A DNA stretch of 7,038 nt from Clostridiales bacterium. Lineage in GTDB: Bacteria > Bacillota > Clostridia > Oscillospirales > Oscillospiraceae. The stretch covers positions 1 through 7,038 of the forward strand of contig JAAYWX010000033.1 of the NCBI GenBank assembly GCA_012516225.1, given 5' to 3'. A program made the position numbers and the translations under genes. The notes below the pieces were generated by a model. It saw only the letters and a list, made by a program, of their open reading frames with translations, was not told the DNA's origin and did not search any database. Positions 5,323-7,038 of this stretch are shown here, one piece after another; the stretch's first letter is position 1, and the number at the start of each line of letters is the position of its first letter.

Positions 5323-5754
5323 TTACTGCCAGTCGGCCGGATAGACAATATACACATATTTTGCGTGATCCGGAGTCTTAAAATGAATATGGCTGTTTTT
5401 CGGGATATAAATTATATCTCCCGGACCCCCACTGACTGTCCGGCCTTCAATTTCAATTTCAAGGCAGCCTTCCTGCACTATATCATATTCATCATATGTC
5501 AGAGTCCATTCAAAGCTGGCTCCGTTTTTCAGTTCCATGATTCCGCAGCCGATGCGAGGAGCTTCCTCAAGTGTGGTAACGTCCTTCAGCAACACATCAT
5601 CCCGTCCGGAGAAAGGTTCCAGTTTTACAGTAGATGTTTTTATTCCTATGACCCCGCTGGGATCTATTTGCTTCTGGAAACCGCACGGATTGTTCTGCGT
5701 TTCTCTAATCACCTGCTCGACTATAGCGCGAATCAGCTCTTCACTTACGTTCAT
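5323..5754 (-). CDS. eutQ: EutQ-like cupin protein of ethanolamine utilization
   Basis: The 143-residue product is a single cupin barrel: GCGIMELKNGASFEWTLTYD (69-88), EGCLEIEIEG (95-104), GPGDIIYIPKNSHIHF (110-125) and a final YVYIVYPADW. This matches the C-terminal half of EutQ; E. coli EutQ is about 233 residues, so this is the short firmicute type. Salmonella EutQ has been reported to have acetate kinase activity in ethanolamine catabolism; whether short forms do is uncertain. Residues 1-19 (MNVSEELIRAIVEQVIRET) form an amphipathic helix that closely resembles microcompartment encapsulation peptides such as that of PduD. It is followed by a Pro/Gly-containing linker, so the protein may be a shell or lumen cargo. 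ATG at 5754 has AAAGGA 6 bases ahead. It lies 163 bases downstream of eutH on the same strand and is followed directly by the riboswitch. Confidence 0.85.
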   Translation of the reverse strand: MNVSEELIRAIVEQVIRETQNNPCGFQKQIDPSGVIGIKTSTVKLEPFSGRDDVLLKDVTTLEEAPRIGCGIMELKNGASFEWTLTYDEYDIVQEGCLEIEIEGRTVSGGPGDIIYIPKNSHIHFKTPDHAKYVYIVYPADWQ

Positions 5755-5917
5755 TGGCCATCCTTTCCCGAAAACATGTACCGCAGGATGGGGTTTGTCC
5801 TTTATTCTTCAATCCGGCTTTGGTGACTGCCTTTAATTAAAATCGGTACTGTTTTCTGAATAATATCAAATTTTCAGTCTTATTGCAACTTTGCTTAATA
5901 CTTTTGAGCTATATTAT
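5755..5917. other. eutH-eutQ intergenic gap without recognizable element
   Basis: These 163 bases carry only the AAAGGA ribosome site of the eutQ-like gene near the left end. I see no convincing hairpin with a U-tract and no good -35/-10 pair on the minus strand. The genes may be cotranscribed. Confidence 0.5.
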
Positions 5918-7038
5918 TTATTCTCCAACATCATTTTCTGCGCTTTCAATTTTAGCAAGAAGCTTGGGAGAAAGAATGCTTGCAAGAATAAGCGCCGTTA
6001 TACCGGCAACAAGCTTGCCGACTATCATCGGGAATATCATTTCGGAATTTACGCCTGCGGTAAACCCGAGATGGTCTCCGAATACGAAAGCTGCAGAAAC
6101 CGCAAAGGCCACGTTGAGGAGCTTGCCTTTGGGGTTCATGTCCTTCATAATGTTGAACATGGCAATGTTATTAGCAAGGTTGGCAACCAGTCCGGCTGAG
6201 CCGCTCTCGTTCATGCCGAGCTTTTCGCCGATCTTGCCGAGTCCCTTTCCAAAAGTCTTGGTTATCCACTTGACCATTGGGAAGGCTCCGATCAACACTA
6301 TGGCTATCTGTCCGCAGACGAGAAGGCCGCTTTCAAGAGGAATTACGCCGTCGGCATTGGGCTCAACCATAATGTCCATAAGGGGGAATTTGATCTTCGT
6401 CTGATATTCAAAAACCGCTATGGCAGTGAATATCGTAATTACAACGGTTACGCCTTTACCGAACTTATTGAAGCCGTTTATCATTTTTGCAGGAACGAAC
6501 CACAGTCCGATAACTATAAGTCCAGCGATAATAATAACGGGAATAAGGTTTACCAGAATTGTTCCTAAGCTGATTTTATAGGGGGTAAGGTTCATAACAA
6601 GTCCGCCAGCTATGCATCCAATTGGGATTGTGATAAGACCGGCAAGAATACCTGCTCCAAGATATGAACGGTCTTCTTTCTTAATAATTGACAACGCTAC
6701 AGGAATTGTAAACACTATTGTGGGCCCCATCATTGTTCCAAGTATAAGTCCGGAAAAGTTTCCTATGGACTCATTTGAAGCAAGCTCCATTGCCAAGGGA
6801 TATCCGCCCATGTCGCAGGCAAGAAGCGTTGTGGCAAACATTGAGGGATCCGCTCCTACGGCGGTATAAATGGGCTTGATTATTGGCCCAAGGATTATTG
6901 CAAGCACCGGTGCCGCCGCAACTACACCAGCCATAGCTATTGCAAGCGGTCCCATAGCATTGAAGCCCTCATCGAACTGCTCGCCGTAACCAAGTTTATT
7001 TCCGCGAATTTTGTCAATTGCACCGACAATCATAAATA
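5918..7038 (-). CDS. eutH: Ethanolamine permease EutH, N-terminus cut by the window edge
   Basis: EutH is an inner-membrane protein that helps ethanolamine enter the cell, mainly when its concentration or the pH is low. The visible 371 residues from the ATG at 7033 contain about eight or nine hydrophobic segments (about 27-52, 92-116, 124-147, 155-181, 194-210, 234-253, 304-325 and 334-356). Family hallmarks are GAIDKIRGNKLGYGEQFDEG near the start, LACDMGGYPLAMELA (71-85), GLVANLANNIAMF (281-293) and VFGDHLGFTAGVNSEM (317-332). The codon before ATG 7033 is TTT and the frame is still open at the edge. EutH proteins usually have about 15 more residues before this point, so 7033 is probably an internal Met and the true start lies outside the window. 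The coordinates given therefore run to the edge. The C-terminus (KIESAENDVGE) is hydrophilic and complete. No defect is seen. Confidence 0.95.
   Translation of the reverse strand, partial: FMIVGAIDKIRGNKLGYGEQFDEGFNAMGPLAIAMAGVVAAAPVLAIILGPIIKPIYTAVGADPSMFATTLLACDMGGYPLAMELASNESIGNFSGLILGTMMGPTIVFTIPVALSIIKKEDRSYLGAGILAGLITIPIGCIAGGLVMNLTPYKISLGTILVNLIPVIIIAGLIVIGLWFVPAKMINGFNKFGKGVTVVITIFTAIAVFEYQTKIKFPLMDIMVEPNADGVIPLESGLLVCGQIAIVLIGAFPMVKWITKTFGKGLGKIGEKLGMNESGSAGLVANLANNIAMFNIMKDMNPKGKLLNVAFAVSAAFVFGDHLGFTAGVNSEMIFPMIVGKLVAGITALILASILSPKLLAKIESAENDVGE

Noticed and set aside
5883..6404. Plus-strand open frame of 173 codons with a hydrophobic start
   Set aside because: It is antisense to eutH; the hydrophobicity comes from the complement of membrane-segment codons. 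There is no independent support.

Overview
The window looks like chromosomal DNA of an anaerobic Clostridia-type Bacillota. This is inferred from four things: strong AGGAG-type ribosome sites, tightly coupled genes with ATGA overlaps, short firmicute-style EutH and EutQ proteins, and a compact CobU paralogue of a kind I associate with clostridial B12 loci. The species cannot be named from the sequence. Every gene I can support lies on the minus strand, so the window is read from its right end to its left end.

Right part (7038 to 5323) is the tail of an ethanolamine utilization (eut) region. It holds eutH, an ethanolamine permease cut by the window edge, and a short EutQ-like cupin with an N-terminal helix like those that target proteins to microcompartments. 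Middle (5286 to 4761) is a roughly 525-base untranslated leader. It begins with a clear cobalamin riboswitch and continues with an intrinsic-terminator hairpin. After the terminator come two strong hairpins with different stems but an identical hexaloop.

Left part (4760 to 1) is a cobalamin-completion operon in this order: DUF2284 cysteine-rich metal-binding protein, xylose-isomerase-like TIM-barrel protein, cobT, cobU, cobS, a second compact CobU-like protein, and a CobC/alpha-ribazole-phosphatase-like histidine phosphatase. CobT activates the lower-ligand base, CobU activates adenosylcobinamide, CobS joins the two, and a CobC-type phosphatase removes the 5' phosphate. Together these form the nucleotide-loop assembly pathway that yields adenosylcobalamin. 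That coenzyme is required by ethanolamine ammonia-lyase, which explains the eut-cob adjacency. The riboswitch would shut the cob genes down when the coenzyme is plentiful.

Main points for a second look: (1) the paired hexaloop hairpins downstream of the riboswitch terminator, an arrangement resembling the riboswitch-controlled EutV-sequestering RNAs EutX and Rli55, although the loops do not fit the known ANTAR consensus; (2) a single-base frameshift in the cobC-like gene; (3) two CobU-family proteins that seem to have lost complementary motifs; (4) two uncharacterized proteins placed between the riboswitch and cobT.
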